Shown: piece by piece, positions 30,948 through 44,700 of the stretch
Layout: every line of letters starts with the position of its first letter
Position numbering within the stretch: the stretch's first letter is position 1
NCBI GenBank assembly: GCA_034509425.1
Contig: JAVTVJ010000014.1
Span: forward strand, 372,001 to 436,000
Reading direction: 5' to 3'
From: Eopsaltria australis
Lineage: Eukaryota; Chordata; Aves; Passeriformes; Petroicidae
DNA: 64,000 nt
The notes under the pieces: model-generated
What the model saw: only the letters and a program-made list of their open reading frames with translations
Told to the model about the DNA's origin: nothing
The model's database searches: none
Made by a program: the position numbers and the translations under genes

Positions 30948-31362
30948 TGGAAATAACCAGCGGGAACAGAGCTATGCAGAGTTAATGTCATGTCAATTCC
31001 TCTGGTTTAGAAAGTTCTTCCCAGCATCCTCTTCAAACTCTCTATTGGATGATCCTGTACTTTTGTTATTCCCATCTCAAAATGCTGCTGTAGCTTTCTT
31101 GAGATACAGTCCTTTTGACCAGGCTGGCCTCTCAGAATGTGAGGCAATGCTGTGGTGTCAGTCAGCCTCCAGAAAGGAGCATTGCAGAGGTTCCTCTTTC
31201 TGCAGCTTGCTGGCTGCTTGGAGCAGCATGGACTCCTTGCCCTGATTTTCCTTCTTCTCCACTTGCCTGTGCTGGGCAAGGAGGCCCCTACCCTTTCCAG
31301 CAGTCAGTCATAGTGTAAGCAAGGCAGAGCAGAGGGACAAAGATGACCTTGTTTTCTTTTAG
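30948..31362. other. Non-coding stretch beside the LTR
   Basis: No gene recognised. Overlapping chance open frames of 67-90 codons occur on both strands. Confidence 0.5.
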
Positions 31363-31480
31363 TCCTGTGCGCGAAGAAGAAAAAAACTGACAGTCTAGCC
31401 CCGAGCTACTATTGTTTGACAAGTGCTCAGAAATGCATTGAAGCTCTACAACAGACAAATCCAGTTCATGATATACTATG
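31363..31480 (+). other. Candidate orphan exon (118 bp)
   Basis: Acceptor gttttcttttag lies directly before it and donor gtaagg directly after it. The frame that enters with two leftover bases stays open through all 38 codons and leaves two bases at the donor. The open frame starts LCAKKKKTDSLAPSYYCLTS. I do not recognise the protein. By chance, a frame this long is open somewhere in such a segment perhaps four times in ten, so this is only a candidate. Confidence 0.25.
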
Positions 31481-34400
31481 GTAAGGCTGCTGTTTCCTGT
31501 TTATTTGAAGGCATTTCCCATATTTATATGTGTTTTACATACAATAAAGGTCCAAAGTGAAACAGTAATCCAGAGTGGTTTGCTGGGTCAGTCTTACCCC
31601 TTGTTCTAGATTCCTCCTGAGCTGAAGTTCCATGACCTAGAAGTTACATTGCTCACAACCTCTCATCATTCCAAGTCCAAATTGTGATTTAAGTTTTGTG
31701 GTGTATGTTATACCTTGATGCAGCAGTCAGGAGATAAAACAGATGCTTCTTAGGACAAGTTGAAATGTAAATGAACAGGAGTATGGGGGGGGTAGAGGGG
31801 TATCTAAGTTCTTGCCTCTTTAAATTTTTATTATTTCCCATCCAAGCTTACTGTTTTTGTTTAATCTTGCCATTCCTTTTCTTCTTCATTGTGTGCTCTT
31901 GTTCTTAGGGATATGCAAACTTTATTAGTCAGCTCAGCTTTCAAGCTCTGTGCGCTTTTGTGTTTGAGAATTGGGAATCAGGTACTTTTACAGTTAGCCT
32001 AAGGGGAGAGCTGGGCAGGAGGAGCCTTTATGAATAATCAGGGTTGACATCTCCAACGTTGTTCCTTCATTATAAATATTGTTAAAGGAGCTGTGACCAC
32101 CATGGGCTCAAACAGAACAGAGCATGGAGGGGAAGAAAAGGCAGCCTTTGATATCTGCTCTTTACTAGTTATCACTCCACTGATGACACTGGCATTGACA
32201 GGTCTCTTAGATTTGGCTGCCTTTTTTTTGGAAAGTTTTTCTTCTATTAGCATAATTATTCTGTCTGTTGAAGGCTGAGTTCATTGTACAGTTTGTAAAG
32301 GCTGGGAACAGTAATTAATGTTGCTGCTTGTAAATTTTCTTAAATGGTCTATGCCTAATAGATGGGGGGAGCATTCTGATTGCATCAACTGGTTTTGGCT
32401 GCCTTCCTTACTGAATTTGCTGAATACCCCTACCATTAATGAATCACATGCTCTCCCTGAACTATATAATCTAAATGATTGGTTTTTTCCCCTCTTCCAA
32501 TTACACATTTTTTCACTAATATGAGAGTATGAAATGCTATTTAAATAGAACCTTGCTCTAAGCTTTATTCTCTGTCTTTTTAACTTGATTGTGTAGGAAA
32601 ACAGTTGCTCAAGTCTGGACTTTTTGAGCGTTTTTCCTTTTAGGAAACGAAAACATATTTTTGCTATCACAATCAGCCTCTCTACTGCATTAAATATTAC
32701 TGACAGGGAAAATTCTGTTTAGTGGGATGATTAGTTCTCCAAAGGGTTAGCACAGCTTCATGGGACATGTAGCATAAATTTTCTATTCATAAAATACTTT
32801 GAAGTTTTAATGGGTGTAGAAGTTAAAAATACAATCAGATTATATATTCAGAATGATCTTGCTCTAAGAGTGTAATACAAAATGTTTGCTAGTATGAGCA
32901 CAGTACTTGCTTTAGAGAATCCTTTACTCTGGCACGTATGTTTTCCTTTCCTAAGTCACAGACAGATGGAATGCTTGCTGTAGTATTTGAAGTGCCCTGG
33001 GCACTTGTGCAGAAGAATTTTTCTGCTCTGCTCACAGACCCTCATCTGGTCTGGGTGTCTTCCTGGAAAAATGTCAGGAAAATTACTTCCATGGATGAAC
33101 TTGGAATCTTCTTCCATGCTCAGTACTGCTGCCAGAGCATGAGCAGCGGAGGTAGAGAATGCTGAGGAGAGACTCTATTTTTGAACTGAGCTGGGTAGGA
33201 GGCAAGGGGAGATAGAAATGCTGAGATGACCCTGAGATTTTTTTACTGGAGGATACTCTTTCAGATGTGTACCTTGAGGGGTGGGAGAGGATGGGAAGGG
33301 AATACACCACTTCTGCGCTAAATTTGTCATCTGTCAGTCAGTATGACAATTACAGGGAGAATGGTGCTGAACTGAAGTTCATATTTTGCAGTACATGGTT
33401 TATAGACTGGTTGGAGTCTGTGGTTTTACCTCTAAATAGGCTCAACCTGGAGAATGAAGTCTATCATGAGACAGCTGCTTAAATGCTCCTTACAAAGACC
33501 TGTTCTTACTCTGAAAAATGTTTTGATATCTACATATAGGAAAGAAATGTGTCTTTTGATTGTACACAAGTGATTGCTTTGCATTCTGGTTGAGCATTTT
33601 TTACATAGGGCGAAAATCCTTAGGTCTGGTCACAGGGGTGATGGGGCACTATGCACTGCGTGCTTGGGATGAAGTTTGTTGCTGCAGAATTTTTTTTTTT
33701 ACTTCAACATTTTTATAGCAATTTCTTTCAATTGTCAGCTGAAATGGAACAAAGAATACCAAGTTTAAACTGAATTACTGAAAATGTCTTACGTATTAGA
33801 GTCAGAGCATGTGCAACTGTGACAATGTGTGGGAAAGGAATGGGATATCTAAGGGTATTTGATGGAGAATACTTAGAGTAGCCTGGGTAGCAATCTGTTA
33901 TCACTTTTTATAAAGGATAATTTCCTCTTTCTGGTGATGGCATGGGGAACAGATAAGGTGGCTCTGAAAGTCTCTCTCATATGTAACTAATATAAAATGG
34001 CAATGGACCTTCTGTGGAAAACAGCAACAGTTCCATGTGCTTACATTTCTTTAGTCTTTTAATGCTCTTGGGAAAGACTGAAGACAGCTCAGTGCTTACT
34101 CAGAAATACACACATATATTCTGGGGTAAAAGGCACTGCTGTGTGAATGTATGACATTTCCTGTCAAATAAGATTTTGGACCCTATACAGTGGAATAATC
34201 AGCACTAGCTAGTGTAGACTACAAGGCTGTGCCATAAAATAAGTCTCACCATGAGAAGGGTGAAATGAATTACAGTTTTTTCATAAGACTGGCTCATATG
34301 GAAAAATATTTTCCCCTTAAGGAAAATGGAGCATCAGTTTGGGCTTTCATTTCACACACTGTTGACATGTTGTTGAGTGTAATGAGATGCCAGGAACTCT

Positions 34401-36149
34401 GTTCACACTGGACATGCTCTGGCTGTGTCCAGGTTAGACCGGAGGAATTCTCTCTCTTATCCTTGCCTTGAAATGCAATAGAGAGCCACACTCACATTGC
34501 ACAATTCTATGCTGGCTCCGAATTGATGAGGATGGAAAAACAAGAGAAAATATAATAGGGACCAAAAATGTAAGTCAAACAAATTTATTTAATAATTCTG
34601 GAGAATCAGGATAGCACCATGAACCTGTGAAATTTGTGCCTATACAGTTTTCGTCCAGATTGAATGCATGTACTTTCAGCAGTATTACTGACCTTATTGT
34701 CCCAAGTCTGTGTCACACCTGCAAGTTTTCATTTCCATTTTTTTAGCTTTTGCCCTGCCACAAGCAGTTTGATGTTCAGTAATTCTTTGCAGCTCCTTTA
34801 TTTATTTGTATAGATGTTGGATTCTGTCCTATAGAACCATGCAAGAAAGCACTTTATTTTACTAATTTGGAGGCATCTAGTAGATTATTAATACAGTATA
34901 CATGGTAGAAGATATCAGCATGTTTTCATTCTTCTGATTAACTTTTTATGAAAAAATGCTTTTGAATTGGTCAGAAGTTCTGCTTTTATGATGCTTTGTG
35001 GAAAGGCTGAATATGGATTTGCTTTTAATAAAAATGATTCTGCTGGGTAAATAAAATTATTTTATCAGATTGTGAACAATTTTAATACATACTCTTTGTT
35101 CCTTTCAAATGAACAAAAGTCAAAATTGTGGTGATGTGTACAGAAGAGTAATGAGTGTCTTTCAGAAATACAGGTATTTGTTTTTCTTCTAGTAAATCAC
35201 TGAAGGCAGCAGGACCCAGTTCAGATGTGTTTAAACAGTGTTCACTGTCTGTAGGTCCTGAGTTTTTGCTTGAAAAATAATCCAGACATGGATAAGAAGC
35301 TGGAGTGAAATTTTATTTGGTTTAGGTTTTTGTTTTAATATTTATCAAGCTGTTTGTTTATCCATTGCATGATTCTGTATGTAACTGCTGTCTTTTGTTC
35401 TCATGGTGGGGGGGTTGGAGGAGATACATAAAATGCACTGATGGTCTCGCAATTCTTTTTGTATGAGAAAACAATTACAGAGATGGGATCCTGAAGAGAA
35501 TTTAGTAGCTCTTATATCTTTATATCTTCTATGTTCTCAGTTTTGAAGTTATAGACAACCTTCTACCCCCTAAATTCTACATTTTAATTGTGTGAGAATG
35601 ACTATTTGTGATATTTTCATTATTTCTGTCCTTTTTTTTGGAAGATAAATGGATGAAAATGTAGGATTCTCTTAGGAAATAGCAAGTTCTATGTTTTGTT
35701 TTGAGCAAGGTGAAGTTTCTTGAGATCTTAGTTTTTGAAGTGGTGGATTGTCTTGTGCTCTTTACAGGGAAAGTCTCTGGTGTGACTTATGGGTTGGATT
35801 CTCACCTATTCCTTCCTATTCACCCATGGATTTTTGCCTGTTCGTTAGTTTGTATACTTGCACCCATGAATCTTAAGAGACCAGTGCCATGTTAAATGAA
35901 CAAACACTCTATCCTGTTCCAGAATTTAAAAATTACTCCCATTGCTATATGAACCAGGATTTCTGGCTTGCCTTTTCCAGTGTCAGTATATTATTTGCTG
36001 TGCCAAGGGTCTATAAAACCAGTGGCAAACATAGGTGTTTCGCCTTCCTGCCTGCTTTTCTTCCCTGGCCTGAAGAATTTGCCTTATTGTCATTTATAAA
36101 ACAGGGAGCTGTGACTGAGGGACTGGTTATATGGGAGCTTGATAAACCT
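31481..36149. other. Non-coding stretch
   Basis: No gene or clear repeat recognised. A run of eight G lies near 31787, and a short perfect hairpin at 32990-33006 (aagtgccc, one-base loop, gggcactt). Confidence 0.5.
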
Positions 36150-36490
36150 TCGTAACGCAATGTGCTGTTGCGAGTAATGGCCTCCATTCATTATTAGCCC
36201 AGTTGATTTTCATTTACACTTGGCTCTAACAATTAGCTTGAGCAGGTGTGAAGGTGATGGAGGGCCAGGGACGCACAGAGGTCAGCCACTGCTCTGTGTG
36301 ATAAATTAACCATTATTATCTGCAGTGAAAGTGGCTCTTTACGCTTGTCAGCAGCAAACAAAGGGACAACATATCTCACATAAAGTGGAATCAGGACCAC
36401 TACGGCAAATGTGATGTGTCTGTAATTTTTGTCTGGTAAATAAAGGCAAATCCCTTCGAATTGTCACACCTGTGCTTTCACTTTAAGGAG
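36150..36490. promoter_or_regulatory. Candidate conserved enhancer-like element
   Basis: This is the most enhancer-like block of the window. It has attattagccc and caattagct homeodomain cores, an E-box caggtg (36243-36248), a SOX-type aacaaag (36357-36363) and a T-box half-site tcacacct (36464-36471) overlapping a cacctg E-box. CpGs at several points are rare in the flanks. Function and conservation are inferred. Confidence 0.35.
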
Positions 36491-39400
36491 GTAAACCTAT
36501 CCTGTCTTAGAGATGCAGATATATATAAATTGATGGATATTGAGTTTCAAAGCTGTAGTTAGTGGCATTTTATAGTAATACATTCTAATCTGTATTAGAA
36601 ACTAACCAGAAAACTATTAGTAAAGGATTTAAAACATGGATATTTTCAGCAGAGTGTAATAAGGAAATTATGTGAGACTTCTGATCATTAAATTCCTATG
36701 TTACTACTTCAAAAGCACCTGCCGTTTTTTTTCTGCATCACATTGGCTTTCCTCTAACATGTACCTGTGTTTATCCTTCAAATGAACTGTCATCTCCAAA
36801 TCTAAAAGATGTCCTCTTCTAAAGGTTGTGGAATTTGGGAATGGATGCCACTATGGGATACTGATGGGTTGCAGAAGCGACAGAACTTGAGTTCTGCTTG
36901 GGCTTGGGTGTAGTACTGCTGCTTTACTCTGATGAATTTCTTGGTCAATTGAACTGCCAATATTTTACATGTCATGAGTAAGTTATAAAGAATCTGCAGG
37001 CCTCAACCCTATGTGAAAATGAGAGAAAGTATAGAAAGGAGGAGGGCCACTTCCCAATAAAATAGGGAGTGCAGGGAATTCAGATGTTTAAATTGTCTGT
37101 TCTATCCAGCTCCTCTCTCCCACCTCATTTATTCTGTACTTGGAAGGAAAGGTCTTACAGGATGAGTGCCTGAAGCTAAGTTTTCCTTCTTTGGCTAGCA
37201 AAATAGTCTGCCAGTTTGCAATGTTTAAAGTATGTGAGCTCCCTCCACACACTGCCTGTCTTACCAATCAGCAGGAACAATATACAGATTTTTAGATACT
37301 TTGTTATAACTGCTATTGTCTTTATGAAGAACTTTCAAAGAAACTCAAGGCTTTATTTTAACTATAGCTTTGGTTATCCGTGATGGAAGCAAACATTTCC
37401 TTGGTTTTTTGTTTTCTTTTTGGTGGACAAGAGTTGCATCATCACACTCCTGCTGGCACTTGCACTGGTTGCTCACAGAGTCCTCATTTTTAGCTCAAGT
37501 ACCAGCCCATGCTTGATCCTATGGGCTGTGTTTTAGTCTGAAGTGGCATTTAATTTGCTATTGACACTTTTGTTTCTCTCTAGAATCATGGTGAGTTTTC
37601 TTAAAAAGCCTCTTTCCAAATATTAAGTACTTGCAGAATCAATTTGCAGAACTTACAGAAGCACCACAGATTTGGGATCCTAGTACTCTAGCTGATTGAG
37701 CAGTCAAATGGCTGCTTGAGCTAAGCATCTTCTTTTCCAGAAAGTTAAGGAATTAGTAACCAATGTTATGGAAACTGAAATCAACAAAATATACTGGGGC
37801 CTGAGCAGGAAGTTCTGTTATTAATCTTGCATTGTGCTTTGGCAGGAACCCTCAAGGCTGCCTGTGCTGTTCACGGCAGGGAGTCTGCAGAGCTGCCTCC
37901 CTTGGTAAGGTAAGGCCTTTCCAATAGCAACAGTGTCTTTTGTGCTCTGATTTCACTAGGTATGAGATCACTACTTCTTGGTCTTCTCTGGATGTAGTTA
38001 GGGGTGTCTGCATCACCCTGAAAGTGCTGGTGTGACTTCCTTAGAAGCAGCCAGTTGTCCATGGGCTGACAGAAGTTGCATTGCAGAATGAAGGGTAATG
38101 CCCTCCCCAGAGGAAGAAAAATGCTGTCAAAGCACGAGTGAAAGGGGGTGGGGAATAGAGACATTTGGTTGTTTATTTTAAAAAGCAAAGCTCCTGCAAC
38201 TAAGTGGCAGCAGTTTAACATTGCATAGAGTCTTGTTAGAAGTAAAGTATATGTTTAATCATTTGATTTGTCAAAAGGGAGGGTTGAACTCGGGGGAATA
38301 AATATAATACACATGGGTTTAATTACCATGGATGGGTAGGCAAAAACAAAGTATGCAAAACAGTACATTTACTCTTCACATATGTGTGTATATACATATA
38401 TAATTAGAGTTGGGCAGAAAATGCATTTTTCCTGCCACCCACACTTTCCTTGTTTTTTTATCAAAATAAATATTTTGATAGAAAAACATGCAACAACTCC
38501 ACCGTATATAGTAATTACTCGTCACAGACAAAGATTAAAAAAAAGAAAACTTTGAAGTTAAACTCAAAGCAAAGAAAGCTAATTTTACTCATTAGAAATA
38601 CATAAAACTCTAATTGGGAAGGGCACAGGAAGGAACACAAACATTTGCTGCATGGTAGAGGAATAAGCATACTGTAGACAAATACAACTCTTGAATTTCA
38701 CTTGGTGGCTTATAGCGTATCTTCGACACACAGGGCTCAGGGACATACAAAGATACTTTTCAGTAATTTGTCCAAAGCTGTGTCGTAAATCATTGTTGAG
38801 GGGGTTAATACTTTGAGGTTTCTACCCTTAGAAGGCCAGAAAGCAGCTGCCCCATCTGCTATGTGTTCCATAAAAGGTAGGGGGGTGGGGGGTGATTTTT
38901 TTTTGCTTCAGTTTGTTTGTTTGTTTGCTTAATTTGAGAAACTTGTGAAGATTAAACAAAAATATAATTTTTGTCTGAGGTGTAAATGAGATGGAGTGTT
39001 GCTGCACAAATTAGGGGAGTTAATAAATATGTGATATGGTGTGAAGTTAGATTTGTTTGCTCTTTTGAGAGATTGTTCAAATAGGGAAAGGTCAATAAAA
39101 AGCTGTTTAAATGTACTTTTTTTCTTTGCTCTATATTTATAAGGACCATTTTTTTCAGTTAACCCATGCAAATTCAATTAATTTTAACAGCCTGCTATGG
39201 CTGAAGATTTATCCTCTTCCCAATAACTTTGCACAGGGAAGCATTAGTTTAGGAAGTTTATGATTTGGAGAAGATATATAAGTTAGACTGGGCATGATGC
39301 CAAATTTGGTCTGCTGCAGATTCATCACAAGCTGACAATGTAAAGAGGGTGCAGATCACTAATCCTCAGTGATGTATAAACATTTAAAAGTTCAGCTCAG

Positions 39401-41149
39401 GTACCATTCCTGGAGCTTGAAGCCATTTCTAAATCTCTGTACTCTGGCCTGAATTCAGAAGAAATTGTGGTGGGGTTTGCTGGAGGTCTTGTACCTCCTG
39501 CTGAAGAAAGGTCAGGAATAAAATCATGTGGTAAGAAAAAGCATTGGATCAGGTGCACTGCATAGGTTTGTTGGTTCTAACTTGTCATGCTGAAGTGAAT
39601 TTTTCTGAGTGGGTTTTATTCAGTCTGAAATTTCGGAATTTACTTAGGTCTGGTTAATGTCACAGGGCAAGGATTTCCTTCTAAAACAATTTGTGACATG
39701 GGCTGGAATACCTTTTCATGGAAGAGCCTTACCTGTACTTCAAGTTGCTTGAGTGAAGCAGGCAGCAGTGAGTAAACACAGTGTACATTCCTGGGGGAGG
39801 CAGACAATGATGGTGATATCATTTATCTTAATATTCAGAGTCTATATTCAAAGCTGGGAGATTTTAGCATGTTACCTCTAACGAATCCGAACAGCTTATT
39901 TTTAAGTTCAACAGATGTTGAAACCTTGCCTAGAGGAAGGGTTGCACATACACGGTAGCAGGCAAGAAAGCATCCCAGAACTTTGGCAGATGGCTCTTAG
40001 AGTTGACTGGTTGTGTGTTTTGTGCTTTTGTTTTTATTTTAATGGATGTGATTTAAGATGGGAAAAGTTTGGATCGTTTTTATGAAGTTTATTTGTGCAT
40101 TACAAATGTTGATAGCTACTGTATATTATTGAGAAGCAAACTGTATTTGTTCAATGAAGAAATAAAGCTCCCCTTTCCATCTCTAACCTTGAATGAGCTG
40201 ATTATGTCATGCTGCTGTGAAGTAACACTTTTTACTGTTGGTATTTTTAAAGCTGACACAAAAGGTTTCCTCTGCACTATAGAAGGAAAGTGCAAAAGCA
40301 CAAATGCTGTAGGTGAAAACTAACCTTCCCTGGAGCAAGTTCTGCCCTAGAAAGTACAAAGAATAAATTTTACCTTGTTTTGAATCATAAACAAGAAAAG
40401 AAAATGCATAAGGACATTGATAGTTTTAGTTATTCCGAAACCATCTGTTAATGATGCAGCATTTAAAATACTCAGAGGCTTTATTGCACTGAGAGGAGAA
40501 AATTTATTTTTTTCCTGAAATTATCAGATTTGCTAATTATCAGATGTGCTGAATTCATAATTAGGTTTTTCCCCCTTCTTTTTCCCCTGTTTATGTAAGT
40601 TTTGAGGGAATGAATCGTGTCTCCCTTTCAGGAATTTATTAAGGCAAATTTATATCTTTAAGTACATGAATTGTATCAGCTGGTGATTACCTGAGTCTTT
40701 CAAGTCAGCCACATGCTGAAATTCCATAGTGGATTGCGTCATTGCAGTGATGTAAAGGAAATCTCTTGGTTTTCTTTTCTTTGGGTATCTATTCTAGTTC
40801 AAGCCCTGGTGCTTTAAAGTTTTTAGCAATGGTTCTTAAAGATGTAAACTGCTTTTAAATTGCTTCAGTGGTATATGCATTCCCTGAGTATATAGAGCTC
40901 ATAATACATTTATATTTATACACTGCAAATTGTTTTAAATGCTTTGTGTATGAACTATGCATAGTTTTCCTGATGCTTTTAGGCCAAATTGAGGTTTCTT
41001 GCATCTCTGAAAGCTTATTTTTAAAGTGAAGTGTTTTTTTCATTTTTCCCACTTAAGCGAAATTCTGTTGCTGCAAAGCAAAAATTCTATTGCTGTAAAG
41101 TAATTGTATGAGTGAGTGCCCCTGTTTAAGTGAGCAGTTTATGGTTACT
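36491..41149. other. Non-coding stretch
   Basis: No gene recognised. It includes a TG/TA simple repeat (38379-38404), a G-rich run followed by T8 (about 38880-38905), and two small tandem near-duplications, attatcagattgct-like at 40521-40552 and aaattctgttgctg-like at 41061-41102. Confidence 0.5.
38379..38404. repeat. TG/TA simple repeat
   Basis: Alternating catatgtgtgtatatacatatataat run. Confidence 0.85.
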
Positions 41150-41700
41150 GTATCAAAGTGAACATTTCAACTTGGCTAACACAACCACTGTATAAACACA
41201 TATTGATATTATAGAACAAAATAATATATTAGTGCATTGCTCATTTGTGCTCTGATAGTCACCCTGATACTATTAGTCATGCGGGGAGTGACAAACACAA
41301 TTACACTCGAGTGCTAATAGAGTGGAAGGGCAAAACTGCCTGACCTCGGCATCCTGGGTCGATTTAAATGTTTGATGTCTCATTGAATTAGTATCACAGT
41401 GTGAAAGACAAAGCTCAAACTAATGGAAATGAGCCTGGACATGCAATACTGCTGATTGGGCTGACATAATTAGAATAATATTCTTCACACAGCTAATAAC
41501 AAGCAGAAGAAATAAATAACCAAGAGATAACTTAATGACTGCATGCTAAAATGCTCCTTTGAATATGCTAAGGTTAGCATTTTCTATTTACTTACGGAGC
41601 TCTGAGGGAATTTTTTTCTCCATGTAATCATTAGCTGGGGTGATCAGCTCCACACTGGTCACTAAGGCCATATGAAACTATGCAAGTTGACCCAACTTTT
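41150..41700. promoter_or_regulatory. Candidate conserved non-coding element
   Basis: An unbroken, non-repetitive stretch containing a perfect palindrome cactcgagtg (41304-41313), repeated aattag/ctaat homeodomain cores and isolated CpGs (atgcgggg, cctcggcatc, ggtcgattt). Its texture resembles developmental enhancers that flank vertebrate transcription-factor genes. No alignment was possible. Confidence 0.3.
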
Positions 41701-44700
41701 CCCCTCAACATCATTATTTAACCCTCAGGGCATTGTTACAAATATCTGACTCTCTAGAAAACCTGCCCAATCCCTCACAAAAAGAGAGAAGAAAAAGGAG
41801 GGGGAAAAAAAGCTGACACATGATGGATTCATAAATATATAGCTTTGTATCCTCTTATGCCCTTGATCTCTGAGGTACGGGGTCATAAAGTACGGGTAAG
41901 TGCACAGGGCTTTTGAAGATTGCATATTTCTGTGGGCATGAAGTGGGTTTTTGCTATGTTTGATACAAAATACCAGACAGTTTTTTAGAATGCTTTCTAC
42001 AGGGGCTTATCTTAAACTTTATCTTTGTCAATCTCTTAAGTACTTTCTCAGCTTGAGGTGAGGTGATATAGAAACAGACTAAGAAAAGAGGTAGGTGAGA
42101 CAGATGTCTAGAAAACCACTTGACATTGCTCATCAGTTCCATCTAAACCTCTTTCTTCGTCACAATATGTGCACCAGAAATCCAATCCAACAAAGCACAT
42201 TAGCTTCACTTCAGCTGGACAAGTCTTTGCCATGGGTGGAACTAATGACTTGTTCAACCATAAACGTGTACTTGCAGGGTGTTGTAGGAGGACTTTTGAT
42301 TCTTAACCAGGACCTACTGGGAGTAAACCCATAGCAATTTGCTGCCTAGGTATCAAGGAGGGTGATTCTGAGACTCAAATAAAAGATCATTCAATGGATT
42401 AACTAGATAAAATGCTATTTTCTCTTCCTACTTACAGAAGTTCATAACATGAATGTCAAGATTTTTCTTATGTGAGTAAATCATTGGACTGAAAAATGAG
42501 AAAGCAACAACAGCTTCCTGAAGAGGCTGAGGAATATTTTCAGCTAAAATTAATGTTGTGTCTTTGTTAGGTATCAGCAAACAAAATGCTTTTAACTTTA
42601 GGCCCAATGTGGTAGCGTAGTCTTGGAATTTGCTAAGAGATGTCTTTTGGGTCAAGTCTTCAAAACAGATCACCAGGTTTCAATCAAGCCAGGAAGCTTT
42701 GGACTGTCTTTGAAAGCTTGTCCCACAATCTGTGGGAGGGACTTCCAATACAAGCAGATTTTCCTCTCAAGCAGATGCTTGTTGTGAGGCTGGAAACCAT
42801 GAGAAAACTGGATTTCTTGTGGAGAAAACATCATAGTATAGCAAGAGAAAACTTCTCTCCCTAAATGAAGCGAGAAAAGACTGTTTTAGAGGTGGTAAAC
42901 TGACTGAAAGTCAAAGTGTTTTTTATGTTGTCGGTGGGAAAGAGACGAAGAGGTGGAGGGAAGAAAGATGTTCTGAGGCTTTGTTCTGGTTCTTGTTTTT
43001 TCTTTTTAGGTCTGTTAATAAACTTTCTTTATATTCTTTAAAGTATGAGCTTGCTTTGTCTACTCCTAATCCTTATCTCCCAGCAAAATTGGGTAAATTC
43101 TGGTAAGTGTGCTGGCATTTGGCCAGAAACTCGGATTGGCGAACTCAAACCACTACAAAGCTGATGCAGGAAAATTCTATTCTCAATGCAGGATCTGACA
43201 GTGAACTTCCCTGTGCTTCTGGAGCTATGGCCTCATTCACGAGGGGATATCACCACAGCACAAAATTGCTATTAAGATCTGATTCATTTAAATTGGGCTT
43301 GTTAGTGAGAACTGAAACTTTCAAATCTTGAAACACCTAAGACAATGTACATGGGTTTTTCATGCCCAGTTGACCCATAAATTCATATAATGACAAGCCT
43401 TCTTTCATGAATGTACTGAAGTGGAAACCATAGTTTGAAATGAGCAAGATGTTGCACGTTGCAAACCTGCAGGTAGCAGAGTCCCAGCAGAGCATTTTAG
43501 CTTTGGTCAGTGCAAGGCAGTGAAATGCTGTTCATCTATTATGTTCATAAGCTGACCTACATCTGTTACTTCCTTTCCAATAATACCAATAAAAAAGAAG
43601 GCCCAGCATTCTCAGCAAATCACATTATTTCACTTCATTAAGGGTTAAGGGTTTTATGTCAGTCTATTACCAATTCAGGCTGAGATAGCAATGCTGAGCC
43701 AGCACATGCCACAGTATTGAGGGCTGGCACAGTGGTGGATGTCCTCTGCTTCCAGCACAATCACCCTCAGTGCTGGGGGTCTGATTGGGAAAGGGCCTGG
43801 GATTTGTGTTATCAACCAGTGACTTTAGTAAGTACAGTTGTCATCCCTGTAGTAAGAAATACATAACTGATTCCATTCCACAGATTTTGGTTCTCAGGGT
43901 AAGTGACCCAAAATTGTCCCCTCCTAATCCAAACTCCTCAGCCTTCTGATTGCTGTTGGCTCACTCACCTCTGTCAGCTCTTCCAGTCCTGTGGAGCTGC
44001 CAATGCTGACTTTGTGCTTGCCTGTTCTGTGTTGTTTCCACATCCTTACAGAAGAAGTCCTGGCTCCACTTAGTAAGAAAATCAGCATCATGTAAGAGGA
44101 GCAGAAATTACTCTTTTCCTCCATAATGTGGAGAAAACAGAAGCAACAAATATAGTAAACTAATTACTATTCCCTGTGATTATGCAGAGACGTTACCTTT
44201 TTCCTCAACCCTCATCTTTTGCCAAGAATACTTAACCAGTGAGATTAACTATGGGATAATAGGTTGACTCCTGGATAGTTTGAATTTAATTGTGAGGAAT
44301 GATTTTCCCTCTCTGTTAAACCATCTGAATTTATGCTGCTGAGCCACCAAACCCGCTGCACTTAGCCCTTTAGATAATCTTCCAGAGCTTCTGTGCAAAA
44401 TGGCTGTTTTGAAACAGGGAACAGGTAGCAGTGGCCACTAAACACAAAAGATGAATATGCAAGCAGACCAAAGATGCTCTTATTTTTGCAGAGAGCTTTC
44501 TTTAAGCAAATTGCCTGGCTTTTGCTCAGCCCAGGTACTCATTTTTTGGTAAAACACTGAACATTTTAAGGCTGGAGTCAGAGGCCTCCAAGTACATAGT
44601 GCACTAGAGGTGATAACAGTAATAGCTTGGCTGGTTCTGGCAGTTGAGCCTAACATAAATTCCATCCCACCCTGAATGATTTCAAAGCTGAACACATTGA

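Noticed and set aside
30247..30951. tgga flanks as a target-site duplication of the LTR
   Set aside because: Only 4 bp, and using it makes the LTR end in TA rather than CA. Kept only as a possibility.
43924..44124. Minus-strand exon-like segment ending at a gtgagt donor
   Set aside because: The acceptor side (tctgtaag) is poor and the peptide is unrecognised.
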